DNA from: Sediminicola sp040566555
GTDB taxonomy: Bacteria; Bacteroidota; Bacteroidia; Flavobacteriales; Flavobacteriaceae
Reading direction: 5' to 3'
Length of the DNA stretch: 64,000 bases
NCBI RefSeq assembly: GCF_040566555.1
Contig: NZ_JBEWYP010000007.1
Location: 1 to 64,000 of the forward strand
Positions 1 to 7,786 of the stretch are shown here, in pieces. Position 1 is the first letter of the stretch, and each line of letters begins with the position of its first letter. Under the pieces are notes generated by a model. That model searched no databases. It was not told the DNA's origin and worked only from the letters and a program-made list of their open reading frames with translations. Both the position numbers and the translations under genes were made by a program.

Positions 1-20
1 TCGCCGCCTTTTTTTGAAGA

Positions 21-50
21 ACCCTTCATCTAACGATGAGGGGTTTTTTT
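21..50 (+). terminator. Rho-independent terminator of a gene left of the window
   Basis: A 10-bp arm at 21-30 (ACCCTTCATC) pairs with 35-44 (GATGAGGGGT) with a single G-T wobble around a 4-base loop, followed by seven Ts. It must end a rightward transcript that starts outside the window. No coding sequence can be assigned to bases 1-20. Confidence 0.75.
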
Positions 51-131
51 ATGCCTTAAAGTGAAATACCATCACATTTGTGGTCGGGATTTTTTTTTGT
101 TCTATATTTAGGTGTAACAATATCATACCCA

Positions 132-1469
132 ATGAACAGAAAATTATCCTCCTTCCTTCTTATTTTCACCTCCCTTTTATCCCTAGCACAAGAAAACCAA
201 TTAAAAGCCTTGGTAGGAGGCACCCTAATTGATGGTTTTGGCTCAGATCCCATAAAAAATAGCGTGGTAATCATCGAAGGGGAAAAAATAATCACCGTGG
301 GTACCATAACAGATACCCCAATTCCTTCCAATGCGGAGGTGATATCTACGGAAGGCATGACAGTTCTTCCTGGATTATGGGATATGCACGTGCACACCAT
401 GATCAACGGACATGCAGATTACGATTATTGGGACAAAACATATCCTCCTTTACTTAAAGATGTGATCATGCCCTCTAGTGCCCATCAATTATTAATGGCC
501 GGTGTTACCAGTGCGAGAGACTTAGGAGGCCCGTTGGAAGAAAGCATAGCCGTGAGGGATGCCATAAACAAAGGAGAAATCCCAGGTGCTACCCTCTATG
601 TGTCAGGTCCCTTTATACAACATCAACCCTACCCAGGGACAGAAGATTTTAGATGGGGAGTGACAAGTCCGGAGGATGGCAGGGCGAAGATCAGAAAGCT
701 TGCCAAAGCAGGAGTAGACATGGTTAAATTAATAGATCACGACCAAATGACCATGGCAGTGCTACAAGCAATTGTGGACGAAGCACATAAAAATAAATTA
801 AAGGTAGTGGCACACGGTCACAGGCCCAATGAAATTAGAAGAGGATTGCAAGTAGGGGTTGATTGTTTTGAGCATACGGGCTTGTCCTCCGCACCGGAAT
901 ATCCTGCAGATATAATGGAACAGATCAAGGAAAGGACCGCACAAATGAATTTAGGTCCGTTATTTTGGTGTCCCACAGTTGAAGGGCTGTACAATTATGA
1001 ATATGTGAGAGACCATCCTGAAAAGTTGGACAATGATTCCTGGCATTTGGGATTGCCCGATAGTGTCATTGTTGACATCAAAAACAGCATCACCCACCCA
1101 GATCGCTTGCCCTATTTTCAATTAACACCCATTAGAAAGCCTACTTTGAAAACGAAGATCAAGCAACTTATGGATGCTGGTGTCGTGTTAATGATTGGCA
1201 CGGATAGTGGTATCCCTATGAAATTTCACAGCCAATCTACATGGAACGAATTGGATGTTTGGGTAAATGAGTTTGGGATAGATCCCATGTACGCCATTAG
1301 GGCAGCAACGTATTGGCCTGCACTATGGATGGGGGTGGCAGATGAAGTGGGTACCATCACCCCTGGTAAATATGCAGATATCATTGCCGTTGACGGGGAT
1401 GTATTGCGCTACATTAGTTTACTTCAAGATGTGGATATGGTCATTAAGCATGGGAAACGTTATAAATAG
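132..1469 (+). CDS. Exported amidohydrolase (imidazolonepropionase-like metal-dependent hydrolase)
   Basis: This 445-residue protein has a signal peptide (residues 1-20, ending SLAQ) followed by the composite beta-sandwich and TIM-barrel layout of the amidohydrolase superfamily. Metal and catalytic residues are visible in order: HVH at 86-88 after GLWDM, a lysine at 199 in MVKLIDHD that may be the carboxylated bridging residue, H228 in VVAHGH, H248 in FEHTG and D358 in GTDSG. The C-terminal stretch GTITPGKYADIIAVDGD is typical of the family. The substrate cannot be read from sequence; relatives include imidazolonepropionase-like enzymes and prolidases acting on exported peptides or cyclic amides. 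The ATG at 132 is chosen over an upstream ATG at 78 because only it places the signal peptide at the N terminus. Its stop overlaps the next start by one base, so the two genes are probably cotranscribed. Confidence 0.85.
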   Translation: MNRKLSSFLLIFTSLLSLAQENQLKALVGGTLIDGFGSDPIKNSVVIIEGEKIITVGTITDTPIPSNAEVISTEGMTVLPGLWDMHVHTMINGHADYDYWDKTYPPLLKDVIMPSSAHQLLMAGVTSARDLGGPLEESIAVRDAINKGEIPGATLYVSGPFIQHQPYPGTEDFRWGVTSPEDGRAKIRKLAKAGVDMVKLIDHDQMTMAVLQAIVDEAHKNKLKVVAHGHRPNEIRRGLQVGVDCFEHTGLSSAPEYPADIMEQIKERTAQMNLGPLFWCPTVEGLYNYEYVRDHPEKLDNDSWHLGLPDSVIVDIKNSITHPDRLPYFQLTPIRKPTLKTKIKQLMDAGVVLMIGTDSGIPMKFHSQSTWNELDVWVNEFGIDPMYAIRAATYWPALWMGVADEVGTITPGKYADIIAVDGDVLRYISLLQDVDMVIKHGKRYK

Positions 1470-2119
1470 TGGGGAGTAGTAATGACACCATAAACAATCG
1501 GTCTATTGAAAAAGTGGAAAGGCTACACGCCTATTCCCACGCATTGGGTATTTTTCTTGGTATTTTAGGCGCCTTTTTGCTTCTGTTGAAAAACAATGGC
1601 AAAACCAAGTATGCAACTGTTGCTATTCTTATCTATAGTTTCACAGTGATCTTATTGTTTTCAGCTTCTACGTTCTATCACTATTTCTCCAATTTGGAAC
1701 TCAAAAGAAGGTTGCGGATCGTAGACCATGTAAGTATATATTTTTTAATTGCTGGGACCTATACTCCTGTGGCGTTGATATCCTTAATTAATGGAAATGG
1801 CTTTCTTATTTTTTATACGGTTTGGGGGATAGCTCTTGTCGGTACCCTCTTTAAGGTATTTTATACAGGTAAATTTGAAATACTCTCCTTGATCCTGTAT
1901 TTGGCCATGGGCTGGCTAATTGTTCTGGATTACCCTAATTTATTGGAGAATACCACCCAATTGGGTATAGATCTACTCATGTTGGGCGGCGCATTTTATA
2001 CCATTGGAATTTTGTTTTACGCCATCAGAAAAATACCCTATAATCACCTTATATGGCACTTTTTTGTATTGGGCGGTGCCATAAGCCATTGGCTGTTTAT
2101 TTATTTGGATGTGGTTTAA
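1469..2119 (+). CDS. Hemolysin III / PAQR-family membrane protein
   Basis: The 216-residue protein has seven predicted membrane segments and the conserved family residues: AYSHALG near the N terminus, SASTFYH after TM2, RIVDHVSIYFLIAGTYTP in TM3, and the histidine pair in HLIWHFFVLGGAISH near the C terminus. In eukaryotic PAQR receptors these residues bind zinc and support hydrolase activity; bacterial members are often annotated hemolysin III but their role is poorly defined. The start is a GTG that overlaps the TAG of the preceding amidohydrolase gene (translational coupling likely); no in-frame ATG lies nearby. The 3' end overlaps by four bases the stop of the convergent DUF4268 gene. Confidence 0.88.
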   Translation: MGSSNDTINNRSIEKVERLHAYSHALGIFLGILGAFLLLLKNNGKTKYATVAILIYSFTVILLFSASTFYHYFSNLELKRRLRIVDHVSIYFLIAGTYTPVALISLINGNGFLIFYTVWGIALVGTLFKVFYTGKFEILSLILYLAMGWLIVLDYPNLLENTTQLGIDLLMLGGAFYTIGILFYAIRKIPYNHLIWHFFVLGGAISHWLFIYLDVV

Positions 2120-2544
2120 CTAATTAGAATGTCTTTGTACTCTTCAAAAAAAGCTTCAAATTGTAGCATATGTTCATTTAAAAAAACCATGGTCTCTTGC
2201 CAACTATTCTTGTTGTGAATAGAAACCCCCTCTAGAACCACATAGATTCTTGATATTTCCTTTTGATTTTCCAAGACATAGGAATCATTGAATATAGCTC
2301 CCGGTAGATATTCTTCAATCAGAATGGATTTTAAGGAAAGTAGCTTCTCCCATAATTCTATCCTTTTTTCTAAATCATGGTGATCTAAATCCAAAGAAAC
2401 CATGGCAGTTTTGGTGTCAAAATGGAATTTAAAGGCGAAATCTTTAACTGTTGTATTGTATAGGATCCATTTTCTAGGAAAGGATTTTCCAAAGGAAATC
2501 CAAAAGTCTTCCCGTAGTTTTCGCGATGCTTCCTTACTGAACAT
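2116..2544 (-). CDS. DUF4268 family protein
   Basis: The 142-residue soluble protein resembles the DUF4268 family: an N-terminal FWISFGKSFPRKWILYNT segment, a central alpha-helical part rich in charged residues, and a W-x-ET C-terminal region. Some members are linked to nucleases, but this short form has no nuclease motif that I can see. It starts directly against the stop codon of the upstream ZIP transporter gene with no gap, so the two are almost certainly one transcript. The function is unknown. Confidence 0.75.
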   Translation of the reverse strand: MFSKEASRKLREDFWISFGKSFPRKWILYNTTVKDFAFKFHFDTKTAMVSLDLDHHDLEKRIELWEKLLSLKSILIEEYLPGAIFNDSYVLENQKEISRIYVVLEGVSIHNKNSWQETMVFLNEHMLQFEAFFEEYKDILIS

Positions 2545-3216
2545 TTATAAGAGATAGGCTATGGCGATCCCAAAGATGATCACCACTAATTTTCGTAAAT
2601 TAAACTTATGCCCCTCCGAACTTTCAAAGAGGATGACGGTGGAGATATGCAGAAACACTCCAATAACCACAGCTGTAATAGGCGCATAGTACTGTTGTAT
2701 GAACGGCATATTGGCCGCCAATAGACTTCCCAATGGGGTCATTATGGCAAACAACACTATAAAAAATACGGCATTGCGCAGTTTAATCTTCGAATTGATA
2801 AAAAATATACTTAGAATAATGGCAATGGGAACTTTGTGCACCAAGATGCCATAAAGTATTGTTTGGTGTTTCTCAATGGGGATTCCTTCCAATAGCGAAT
2901 GAAGGGAGAGACTGATGAATAACAGCCAAGGAAAGTTTGTTTTTTCAGTATCCAAATGAACATGCCCGTGTTCTGCACCCTTGGAGAAAAACTCCAGGAA
3001 GATCTGAAATAAAATTCCAAGCATCACACAGAGGCCAATTGTCTTTGGGTCAGAATTTGCGTAGACTTCAGGAAACAATTCAAATACCGTAAGGGCCAAC
3101 AGAAAGGCCCCACTAAATGCCAAAACTAATTTGAAGGCTTCCTTGTTTTTTGGTTTTACCATTAGAACAAAGGCAAAACTTAATAATACCGCTAGAATGG
3201 GTAATAAATAGATCAT
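2545..3216 (-). CDS. ZIP family metal cation transporter
   Basis: The 223-residue protein has about eight membrane segments. The two metal-binding helices of the ZIP family are clear: HSLLEGIP (H106, E110) in TM4 and HKVPIAI (H127) in TM5. A histidine-rich loop, EHGHVH at residues 82-87, lies before TM4, as is usual for metal-sensing loops. The family moves Zn2+ or other divalent metals into the cytoplasm or between compartments; the exact metal is not clear. It is the first gene of a leftward pair with the DUF4268 gene and is divergent from the THUMP methyltransferase gene, with about 90 bases between starts. Confidence 0.88.
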   Translation of the reverse strand: MIYLLPILAVLLSFAFVLMVKPKNKEAFKLVLAFSGAFLLALTVFELFPEVYANSDPKTIGLCVMLGILFQIFLEFFSKGAEHGHVHLDTEKTNFPWLLFISLSLHSLLEGIPIEKHQTILYGILVHKVPIAIILSIFFINSKIKLRNAVFFIVLFAIMTPLGSLLAANMPFIQQYYAPITAVVIGVFLHISTVILFESSEGHKFNLRKLVVIIFGIAIAYLL

Positions 3217-3277
3217 GTAAAATTGGTTAATGCTCGGTACTATTTAAATGTACTGTGTAATTGGGGTAAAATTAATG

Positions 3278-3285
3278 TATTTTTG
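3278..3285 (+). promoter_or_regulatory. Bacteroidetes -7 promoter element (TATTTTTG) before the RNA methyltransferase gene
   Basis: TATTTTTG matches the TAnnTTTG -7 consensus exactly and lies 20 bases before the ATG at 3306. A TGTG at 3254-3257, 20 bases upstream, is the best candidate for the -33 TTTG element, with one mismatch. The assignment rests on consensus match and position. Confidence 0.45.
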
Positions 3286-3305
3286 CGGTATTCTTTAAAG
3301 TAAGT

Positions 3306-4469
3306 ATGGACAATAATTTTAAAATGGTAGCCAAAACCTTATTTGGTTTTGAGGAGATATTAGCAAAGGAATTGCGTAATCTAGGCGCAGCAAATGTAGA
3401 GGAAGGAGTTAGAAGTGTTTCTTTTGAAGGCGATAAAGGTTTTATGTACAAAGCCAACCTTTGTTTAAGGACCGCAATAAAAATTGTGAAGCCGGTTCAT
3501 TCTTTTAGTGTAGTTGATGAGAACGACCTGTACAAGAAAATATATCGAATGGATTGGAGTGAATACCTTTCGGCGGACACTACTTTTGCCATTGATACCA
3601 CGATCAATTCAGAGAATTTCACACACTCCCTTTATGTTTCACAAAAAGTTAAGGATGCTATTGTGGATAAATTTAGGGACACCGATGGTCGTAGGCCAGA
3701 TGTGGATATAAAATTCCCGGATGTTCGTCTGAATATTCACATACAAAAGGAGCACTGTAATGTTTCCTTGGATACCTCAGGAAGATCCCTACACCAAAGG
3801 GGATATCGTACGGCCACCAATATAGCCCCGATAAATGAAGTTTTGGCTGCGGGATTACTGCTTTTAAGTGGTTGGGACGGACAATGTGATTTTCTTGACC
3901 CTATGTGTGGGAGTGGTACTTTTTTAACGGAAGCCGCCATGATTGCCTGTAACATTCCAGCAAATATTAATAGAAAGGAATTTGCCTTTGAAAAATGGTC
4001 AGATTTTGACGAAGAGCTTTTTGAAAAGATAGTGGATGTCAGTCTAAATAAGACAAGAGAGTTCCATTTTAAGATCGTTGGGTATGATAAGGCACCTTCG
4101 GCTGTGGCCAAGGCAAAGGATAACGTAAAGAATGCCAACTTATCGGAGTACATTACTATTGATAGAATGAACTTTTTTGAGACGGATAAGTTTACTGAAA
4201 AGCACTTACATATGGTGTTCAACCCTCCGTATGGAGAGCGATTGGATATTGAAATGGAAAGTTTCTATGCTTCCATAGGAGATACCCTGAAACAAAAATA
4301 TCCAGGAACTGATGCATGGTTTATAACTTCCAATTTGGAGGCGTTAAAGTTTGTAGGATTGAGGCCATCAAGAAAAATAAAGGTTTTCAATAGTCATTTG
4401 GAATCAAAGCTGGTGAAGTACGTCATGTATGAAGGAAGTAAAAAAGCCAAATTCAATCAACCTTCCTAA
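3306..4469 (+). CDS. THUMP-domain class I SAM-dependent RNA methyltransferase (RlmL N-terminal-like)
   Basis: This 387-residue protein has an N-terminal THUMP RNA-binding domain (about residues 45-155) and a Rossmann methyltransferase domain. Motif I is DPMCGSGTF at 198-206, and the catalytic NPPY motif begins at N306 (FNPPYGERL), which marks N-methylation of a base amino group. It matches the N-terminal half of E. coli RlmKL/YcbY, which makes m2G2445 in 23S rRNA; the RlmK half is absent here, as is usual in Bacteroidetes. The target base is an inference. A small membrane-protein gene follows three bases after the stop, suggesting cotranscription. Confidence 0.88.
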   Translation: MDNNFKMVAKTLFGFEEILAKELRNLGAANVEEGVRSVSFEGDKGFMYKANLCLRTAIKIVKPVHSFSVVDENDLYKKIYRMDWSEYLSADTTFAIDTTINSENFTHSLYVSQKVKDAIVDKFRDTDGRRPDVDIKFPDVRLNIHIQKEHCNVSLDTSGRSLHQRGYRTATNIAPINEVLAAGLLLLSGWDGQCDFLDPMCGSGTFLTEAAMIACNIPANINRKEFAFEKWSDFDEELFEKIVDVSLNKTREFHFKIVGYDKAPSAVAKAKDNVKNANLSEYITIDRMNFFETDKFTEKHLHMVFNPPYGERLDIEMESFYASIGDTLKQKYPGTDAWFITSNLEALKFVGLRPSRKIKVFNSHLESKLVKYVMYEGSKKAKFNQPS

Positions 4470-4472
4470 TTT

Positions 4473-4703
4473 ATGAAACCAAAGTATAAGGCCTTTCTTT
4501 TCAATTTTATTGGGTTTGCCGTCCTTTTTGTAATTATCAGGTCTATCATGTGGTTTCTATTGTCTAGCGATAGTATTGTTTTGGCAATAGTAGCAGCTGT
4601 ATTGGCTTCTGTCCTGTCGCCAAAATTTGCGGTCACCAGAACTAAAGAGGGAGAAAAACTGTTTATGAAGTGGGTGTTTATAAAAGGGGTGAAAGAGGTT
4701 TGA
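4473..4703 (+). CDS. Small two-helix membrane protein of unknown function
   Basis: The 76-residue protein has two hydrophobic helices (about residues 8-29 and 34-50), followed by a basic tail (TRTKEGEKLFMKW) probably in the cytoplasm. I do not recognise the family. It lies three bases after the methyltransferase stop and is probably read in the same transcript. Its stop codon is one base away from the stop of the convergent DUF6048 gene. Confidence 0.7.
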   Translation: MKPKYKAFLFNFIGFAVLFVIIRSIMWFLLSSDSIVLAIVAAVLASVLSPKFAVTRTKEGEKLFMKWVFIKGVKEV

Positions 4704-4704
4704 T

Positions 4705-5451
4705 CTATTTTTTAACTTCTTTCTTTGCCGACTTTTTTACCTTTTTGTAAAGCGGGATAAAATAGGAAATGGAATAGTTGTAACTGGCACCAAAGTTACT
4801 GCCATCGGTAACCTTATTGAATCCCGGTATCCACAGGGTTGGAAATTCATCGGATTGTTTTTGGGTAACCAAAAAGCCCAAACGGACACTGGCTCCCAAG
4901 TAAATGTTGGCAAATAACTCCACCTTTGTGCCAAATACCAGTTCTAACCATGATGCATTTAAACCACTGAATTCTCGACCGGGCAATTGGCCATCGGCAA
5001 AACCGTCTGGGTTCCAATATCTATTACTGTCAAATACGGAGTAATCGTTCAAAGTTTGGCTAAATGTGCTTACAGCATACCTGCCACCCAAAAAGATTGT
5101 ATTGTCCATCCCATACCAATTCTGGTAGGTATTGTAATCTACCCCTGCTTTTATATAACTACCTGAGGAAGTGAAATTGTATAAATCTTCTTGTTTGGTG
5201 CGGTCTTCATTACCTAGCTCTGCTGCTAGGAATAGTTTTTGGGTTAGTCTGTAATCTCCCACGAGTTCCAGTCCCGTATAGTCATCATTGTAAAAAGACA
5301 GTGCCAATTTACTGAGGTCAGCCCCTACACGTAGGCCATAAGTCTCTTTTTTAACTATGGTGTCCTTTGGTTGTAGGTCAATGGATTTGCTCTGAGAGTA
5401 CCCTACAATGCAGCCCATAAGGAAGAAAATACTAATGAAATATCTTAACAT
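4705..5451 (-). CDS. DUF6048 family exported beta-barrel-like protein
   Basis: The 248-residue protein begins with a signal peptide (residues 1-20, ending GYSQ). The rest is rich in alternating hydrophobic and polar residues with many aromatic residues and glycines, as in outer-membrane barrels (GLRVGADLSKLALSFY near the start). The tail is lysine-rich (KKVKKSAKKEVKK). It matches DUF6048, a family found in Bacteroidetes next to DUF6452 proteins, as here. The function is not known. Its start lies inside the end of the DUF6452 gene (20-base overlap), so the two are translationally linked. Confidence 0.75.
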   Translation of the reverse strand: MLRYFISIFFLMGCIVGYSQSKSIDLQPKDTIVKKETYGLRVGADLSKLALSFYNDDYTGLELVGDYRLTQKLFLAAELGNEDRTKQEDLYNFTSSGSYIKAGVDYNTYQNWYGMDNTIFLGGRYAVSTFSQTLNDYSVFDSNRYWNPDGFADGQLPGREFSGLNASWLELVFGTKVELFANIYLGASVRLGFLVTQKQSDEFPTLWIPGFNKVTDGSNFGASYNYSISYFIPLYKKVKKSAKKEVKK

Positions 5452-5938
5452 GGGCTGTAGCTTGATCGTTAATAGTGGTTTGGACTATCTCTATTCCTTT
5501 TATCCAGTTGTCAGTATCTGTAGTGAGCGCTCCATTTAGGCTATCGTAATTTGCTATAAAACCACAGGCACGCGACACGAAAACTTCCTTGGTTTCATAA
5601 TTGAAGGTGACAACATCTGCATTTCCAGTTTCCTCATTTGAGCTATTGGTGGCGGAATTTGATATTAATACGAATGAGGTGGTTGGACTATTGATCCGTA
5701 AAGGTATTTCTATTAGATCCTGGTCGGTTCTGTCTGCCACCGTATTAACGGTAAACTCTTGATCCATACCGGCAACTCTTAATTTGGACACTTTTTTGGC
5801 CGTAGTGGTATCATTGACATCGTAAAAACCTATAACCAAGAGTGGGGTATCCCCATCTACGCAAATATCATCTTTCTCACAGGCGGAAAAAGAAATGATT
5901 ATCAGTAAAATAGCGCCAATGGCCAGTATTTTTTTCAT
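5432..5938 (-). CDS. DUF6452 family lipoprotein
   Basis: The 168-residue protein has a lipoprotein signal peptide (MKKILAIG..., lipobox near residue 19, FSAC) and a mature part with an early ICVDGDTPLLVIGFYD strand, the mark of DUF6452. It is probably anchored in the outer or inner membrane facing the periplasm. I chose the ATG at 5938; a TTG two codons upstream would add MF without purpose. It lies between rlmD and DUF6048 on the same strand, 31 bases after the rlmD stop codon in transcript order. The pair may act together at the envelope, but the role is unknown. Confidence 0.75.
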   Translation of the reverse strand: MKKILAIGAILLIIISFSACEKDDICVDGDTPLLVIGFYDVNDTTTAKKVSKLRVAGMDQEFTVNTVADRTDQDLIEIPLRINSPTTSFVLISNSATNSSNEETGNADVVTFNYETKEVFVSRACGFIANYDSLNGALTTDTDNWIKGIEIVQTTINDQATAHVKIFH

Positions 5939-5969
5939 GAACAAAATTGAATAGTTCTACAACCAGTGG

Positions 5970-7382
5970 TTAGGTTCTTTTTTCCAAAAGTACAACATTT
6001 TCCACATGGTGTGTTTGTGGAAACATATCTACAGGTTGTAATTTGGTGATTTTGTATAGGTCTTTCATTAATTCCAGATCCCTTGCCTGTGTGGCACTGT
6101 TACAACTTACATAAACCACCTTTTTGGGGGCAATATTCAAAATTTGTTGTACCACATCCTTATGCATTCCATCCCTTGGGGGATCCGTGATTATCACATC
6201 TGGTTTTCCGTTAACAGCAATAAACCCTGCGTTGAAGATATTTTTCATGTCCCCTGCAAAAAAGGCAACATTTTCTATGTTGTTTAGTTTGGCATTGGCT
6301 TTTGCATCTTCAATGGCCACTGGAACTGCCTCTATTCCTACTACTTTCTTGGCTTGCTTTGCCACAAATTGGGCAATTGTCCCGGTACCGGTGTATAGAT
6401 CATATACCAGTTCGTCTCCTGTAAGTCCAGCAAAATCCCTAGTGATCTTATAAAGTTCGTATGCCTGGTCCGAATTTGTTTGATAAAAGGATTTCGCGTT
6501 TATCTTAAACTTTAACCCTTCCATTTCTTCAAAAATATGATCACGTCCGGCATAACATTCAATCTTTTGATCGTAGATCGTATCATTTTGCTTTTGGTTG
6601 ATCACGTATAACAATGAAGTGATCTCAGGAAAAGATTCTTTCATGAAATCCATCAAAAGTGTTCGTTGTTCCTTGTTATCTTCAAAGAATTGAACCAATA
6701 CCATGATTTCACCATTGGAGGAGGTTCTGATCATTAACGTGCGCAATAATCCTTCTTGATTTCTGGGATTAAAAAAAGGAAGCTCGTGTTTATTTGCAAA
6801 ATCCTTGACAGCCAAGCGTATGGCGTTGGAAGGATCTGCCTGTAAATGACATTTTTTGATGTCCAAAATTTTGTCCCACATGCCTGGTATATGAAAGCCC
6901 AGCGCATTTCTGTCCTCTATTTCGTCTTTTGAATTAATTTCATCATAGGTAAGCCATCGGCTATCCGAGAAAGAAAATTCCATCTTGTTCCTGTAAAAAT
7001 ATTGTTTTTCGGAACCTAGGATTGGGGTAATTGTCGGTAATTCTAAATGCCCTATGCGTATTAAGTTATTTTCAACTTCCTTTTGTTTGTAGAACAATTG
7101 GTGCTCATAGGCCATATCTTGCCATTTGCAGCCACCGCAAACCCCAAAGTGCTGGCATTCAGGTTTTGTTCTCTTATCGGATAAGGTGTGGAATTTTATT
7201 GCGGTACCTTCAAAATAAGCCTTTCTCTTTTTGGTGGTCTGTACATCAACTACATCCCCTGGAACTGTATTGGTTAGGAATATTACCCGTCCGTCCGGGG
7301 CCTTGCCTATTGTTTTTCCCTTCGCCCCTGCATCTATTACCTGTACATTTTCGAAGATCTGTCTTTTGTTCTTTTTGCGCAT
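5970..7382 (-). CDS. rlmD: 23S rRNA (uracil-1939-C5)-methyltransferase RlmD
   Basis: The 470-residue enzyme makes 5-methyluridine in 23S rRNA using SAM. An N-terminal TRAM domain (about residues 5-65) is followed by the Fe-S cluster motif with C76, C82 and C85 (ECQHFGVCGGCKWQD), a central RNA-binding part, and a C-terminal Rossmann methyltransferase domain. The catalytic cysteine is C427 in VSCNSAT and the general base glutamate is in HHVENV. A fourth cluster ligand in RumA is usually a later cysteine (here in KKCHLQAD). RlmCD-type enzymes of Gram-positives modify two sites, so target U1939 is assigned by homology only. It heads the leftward run rlmD-DUF6452-DUF6048. Confidence 0.92.
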   Translation of the reverse strand: MRKKNKRQIFENVQVIDAGAKGKTIGKAPDGRVIFLTNTVPGDVVDVQTTKKRKAYFEGTAIKFHTLSDKRTKPECQHFGVCGGCKWQDMAYEHQLFYKQKEVENNLIRIGHLELPTITPILGSEKQYFYRNKMEFSFSDSRWLTYDEINSKDEIEDRNALGFHIPGMWDKILDIKKCHLQADPSNAIRLAVKDFANKHELPFFNPRNQEGLLRTLMIRTSSNGEIMVLVQFFEDNKEQRTLLMDFMKESFPEITSLLYVINQKQNDTIYDQKIECYAGRDHIFEEMEGLKFKINAKSFYQTNSDQAYELYKITRDFAGLTGDELVYDLYTGTGTIAQFVAKQAKKVVGIEAVPVAIEDAKANAKLNNIENVAFFAGDMKNIFNAGFIAVNGKPDVIITDPPRDGMHKDVVQQILNIAPKKVVYVSCNSATQARDLELMKDLYKITKLQPVDMFPQTHHVENVVLLEKRT

Positions 7383-7386
7383 GTGG

Positions 7387-7394
7387 CAAAAGTA
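7387..7394 (-). promoter_or_regulatory. -7 promoter element (TACTTTTG) of rlmD
   Basis: On the minus strand TACTTTTG ends four bases before the rlmD ATG and matches TAnnTTTG. No good -33 TTTG is seen at the expected 17-23 base spacing. If real, the mRNA would be almost leaderless. Confidence 0.35.
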
Positions 7395-7786
7395 AAATCT
7401 TTTTGCAGAACTATAAAGACCTCAGGCCTAAAATCTATCTAAAGATTTGGTTGTATTCATATTCTAAGTGACATAGTTTAGGCTAGAATTTATCCTATTG
7501 ATTTTTGAATTTACTTTAAATCACAAATACTCGCCTTAATATGAATTTTTTAGAATATTTTTTTTGGAATTTAAATTGGAGGGCTGGTTTTTCCTCAAGG
7601 CATAAATCTATTTACATTAAAATGGGCTATGGACCAATTCGCCTTATAAATTAAGGGGTTTGGGATATAACAAAGCGTTAATAAACTTTATAATCCCCAT
7701 AATTATTTGTAATTTGCAGCCACTTCATAGGATGATTTCTCTCCTTAAGCAGGAATCATATTAGTTTTATTTAAAAAGTAGAAATC
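7395..7786. other. Gene-free divergent intergenic region between rlmD and rocD
   Basis: About 390 A/T-rich bases without a supportable reading frame. It must hold the promoters of both genes. Near rocD, GGGATATAA (from about 7661) and TTATAATCCC (near 7690) form an imperfect inverted repeat with one bulged base and about 20 bases between arms, a possible operator or leader structure. Nothing else is evident. Confidence 0.5.
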
